Positions 22,589 to 23,619 of a stretch of DNA of 23,619 nucleotides are shown in pieces. Under the pieces are notes generated by a model. The model saw only the letters and a program-made list of their open reading frames with translations. It was not told where the DNA came from and searched no databases. Source of the stretch: Anaerolineae bacterium (GTDB taxonomy: Bacteria > Chloroflexota > Anaerolineae > JACIWP01); assembly GCA_014360855.1 (NCBI GenBank), contig JACIWP010000005.1:2708-26326 (forward strand). Reading direction: 5' to 3'. Each line of letters starts with the position of its first letter. Position 1 is the first letter of the stretch. The position numbers and the translations under genes are program-made.

Positions 22589-23482
22589 TTACTTCGCCCG
22601 CGGATGTGACTCGTCGTAAATCTCGCGCAGGCGCTCGCTGGAGATGTGGGTGTAAATCTGGGTGGTGGAGATGTTGGCATGCCCCAGCAGTTCCTGCACG
22701 TGGCGCAGGTCGGCCTTGCCGTTGAGCAGGTGCGTGGCGAAGGAATGGCGCAGGGTGTGCGGCGTGACCTCGGTTTTGATGCCGGCCTCCCGCACGTACT
22801 GCTTGATGATGAGCCATAACCCTTGGCGCGTCAGCCTCTCGCCACGATGATTGAGAAACAGCGCGCGCTCATTCGGACTCCTCAACAACATGCGGCGCGC
22901 TTTGGCCAGGTACTCGCGCAGGGCTTCCACCGCACGGCTGTGGATGGGGATAATGCGCTCCTTGCCACCCTTGCCCTGCCTGACCCGCACCGTCGCCGAG
23001 GCCAGGTTGATGTCCTCCAGGTCCAGTGACACCAACTCCGTGACGCGCATGCCGGTGGCATACAGCAGTTCGAGCAGAGCCTTGTCCCGAATGGCTTTGG
23101 GGCTGGAGCCTTTGGGTGCATCCAGCAGTCGCTCCACTTCCTCGTAGGAGAGGGTGACCGGCAGGCGCTTTTTGACCTTGGGGGAATCCAGGTTCAGCGT
23201 TGGGTCATCGGAGATGATCTCCTCCGCGGCCAGGAAGTGGAAGAACGATTTCAACGCGGCGATCTTGCGCGCCACCGTGGAGGAGGCGTATTCCCGCTCA
23301 CGCAGGCTCATGATGTAATCTATGATGACATCCTGGTTGACCTGCTCCCAGGAGTTGATGCCCTCCTCTTCCATGGCCTGGGCGAATTGTTCCAGGTCGT
23401 TGCGGTAGGCTGCCAGTGTATTACCCGAATATCCCTTCTCCAACTCCAGAAATTGCAAAAAGGTTGCAATCGCATCGCGCAT
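22589..23482 (-). CDS. xerD: Tyrosine recombinase XerC/XerD family
   Basis: A 297-residue site-specific recombinase that resolves chromosome dimers at dif, or acts in a related role. The N-terminal SAM-like domain (FLQFLELEKGYSGNTLAAYRNDL) covers about 1-95. The catalytic residues are all present: Arg146 in ATGMRVTEL, Lys171 in GKGGKERIIPI, His242 and Arg245 in TPHTLRHSFATHLL, His268 in LLGHANISTTQIYTH, and the Tyr277 nucleophile. Each is one or two residues from E. coli XerD (148, 172, 244, 247, 270, 279). ATG 23482 has AGGAGG seven bases upstream. No dif-like site or attachment duplication is visible nearby, and no phage genes, so a housekeeping role is favoured over an integrase. XerC cannot be excluded from sequence alone. 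Confidence 0.92.
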   Translation of the reverse strand: MRDAIATFLQFLELEKGYSGNTLAAYRNDLEQFAQAMEEEGINSWEQVNQDVIIDYIMSLREREYASSTVARKIAALKSFFHFLAAEEIISDDPTLNLDSPKVKKRLPVTLSYEEVERLLDAPKGSSPKAIRDKALLELLYATGMRVTELVSLDLEDINLASATVRVRQGKGGKERIIPIHSRAVEALREYLAKARRMLLRSPNERALFLNHRGERLTRQGLWLIIKQYVREAGIKTEVTPHTLRHSFATHLLNGKADLRHVQELLGHANISTTQIYTHISSERLREIYDESHPRAK

Positions 23483-23498
23483 AATTTATCCTCCTGCC

Positions 23499-23547
23499 GG
23501 CTCACGCGCCCGGTGAGCCATGCTGAGGGCCGGCGGCGTGCCGGCCC
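23499..23547 (-). promoter_or_regulatory. Two hairpins in the region upstream of xerD
   Basis: Hairpin A pairs 23499-23505 with 23513-23519 (7 bp, 7-base loop) and sits four bases from the AGGAGG ribosome site. Hairpin B pairs 23527-23534 with 23540-23547 (8 bp, 5-base loop). They probably lie in the leader or just before it. No convincing promoter was found in the remaining sequence to 23619, which holds no other recognised feature. Confidence 0.4.
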
Positions 23548-23619
23548 CTCGCGGCGATCGGACCACATGGATATCATCGAACCATCTGAACAGCGATGGG
23601 GGTCCGCTTAATGTTAACT

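Noticed and set aside
22589..23482. Phage or genomic-island integrase
   Set aside because: The protein matches XerC/D length and motif spacing, neighbours are housekeeping genes, and no direct repeat, tRNA or phage gene is seen.

Overview
The window is a dense bacterial chromosomal segment of high G+C (roughly 60-65%). It has Shine-Dalgarno-led genes, recognisable sigma70-type promoters and several 4-base start/stop overlaps. The gene set suggests a member of the Chloroflexota, probably Anaerolineae-like: an archaeal/actinobacterial-type inositol phosphate synthase, a GH57 branching enzyme, a tungsten-type aldehyde oxidoreductase, a B-box/TPR membrane protein next to recN, and a fused DUF523-DUF1722 protein. 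This is inference from gene content and base composition; no rRNA or tRNA gene is present to prove it. No phage, insertion sequence or CRISPR array was seen.

Left part (1-5831). The 3' two-thirds of hutI (histidine degradation, + strand) runs in from the window edge. It faces a leftward five-gene cluster, read from its promoter at about 5929: SCP2-like lipid carrier, iron-type alcohol dehydrogenase, aldehyde:ferredoxin oxidoreductase, MscS-type channel, MaoC-type hydratase. Two matched 33-base palindromes lie between hutI and the MaoC gene. The alcohol dehydrogenase and oxidoreductase together can interconvert alcohol, aldehyde and acid, and the SCP2 protein may carry a hydrophobic substrate.

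Middle part (5832-9860). Divergent promoters sit back to back. Rightward lie a CPBP-family membrane protein, a GH57 1,4-alpha-glucan branching enzyme coupled to it by an ATGA overlap, and ino1 with its own promoter embedded in the end of the GH57 gene. The ino1 gene ends at a textbook intrinsic terminator.

Right-centre (9885-17743). A rightward run starts at a TATAAT promoter. It holds a 736-residue multidomain protein of unknown function with a glycosidase-like N-terminal region, then nadK, a TPR/B-box zinc-ribbon membrane protein, recN, an M20 (PepT-like) metallopeptidase and a PAP2 phosphatase. A GC-rich hairpin separates it from the convergent genes that follow.

Right end (17766-23619). 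Every gene is leftward. xerD with its own terminator is followed by a TudS-type DUF523-DUF1722 fusion and a membrane-anchored alpha/beta hydrolase. Then come a clear promoter, a purine nucleoside phosphorylase, a two-TM protein with a Pro/Thr linker and Ig-like domain, and a SIMPL (DUF541) protein with a structured leader.

Two patterns run beyond single genes. The hexamer GCCGGC is far more common than base composition predicts, inside and outside genes. The two palindromes near position 950 differ by a compensatory base pair, which points to a conserved folded or protein-bound element.
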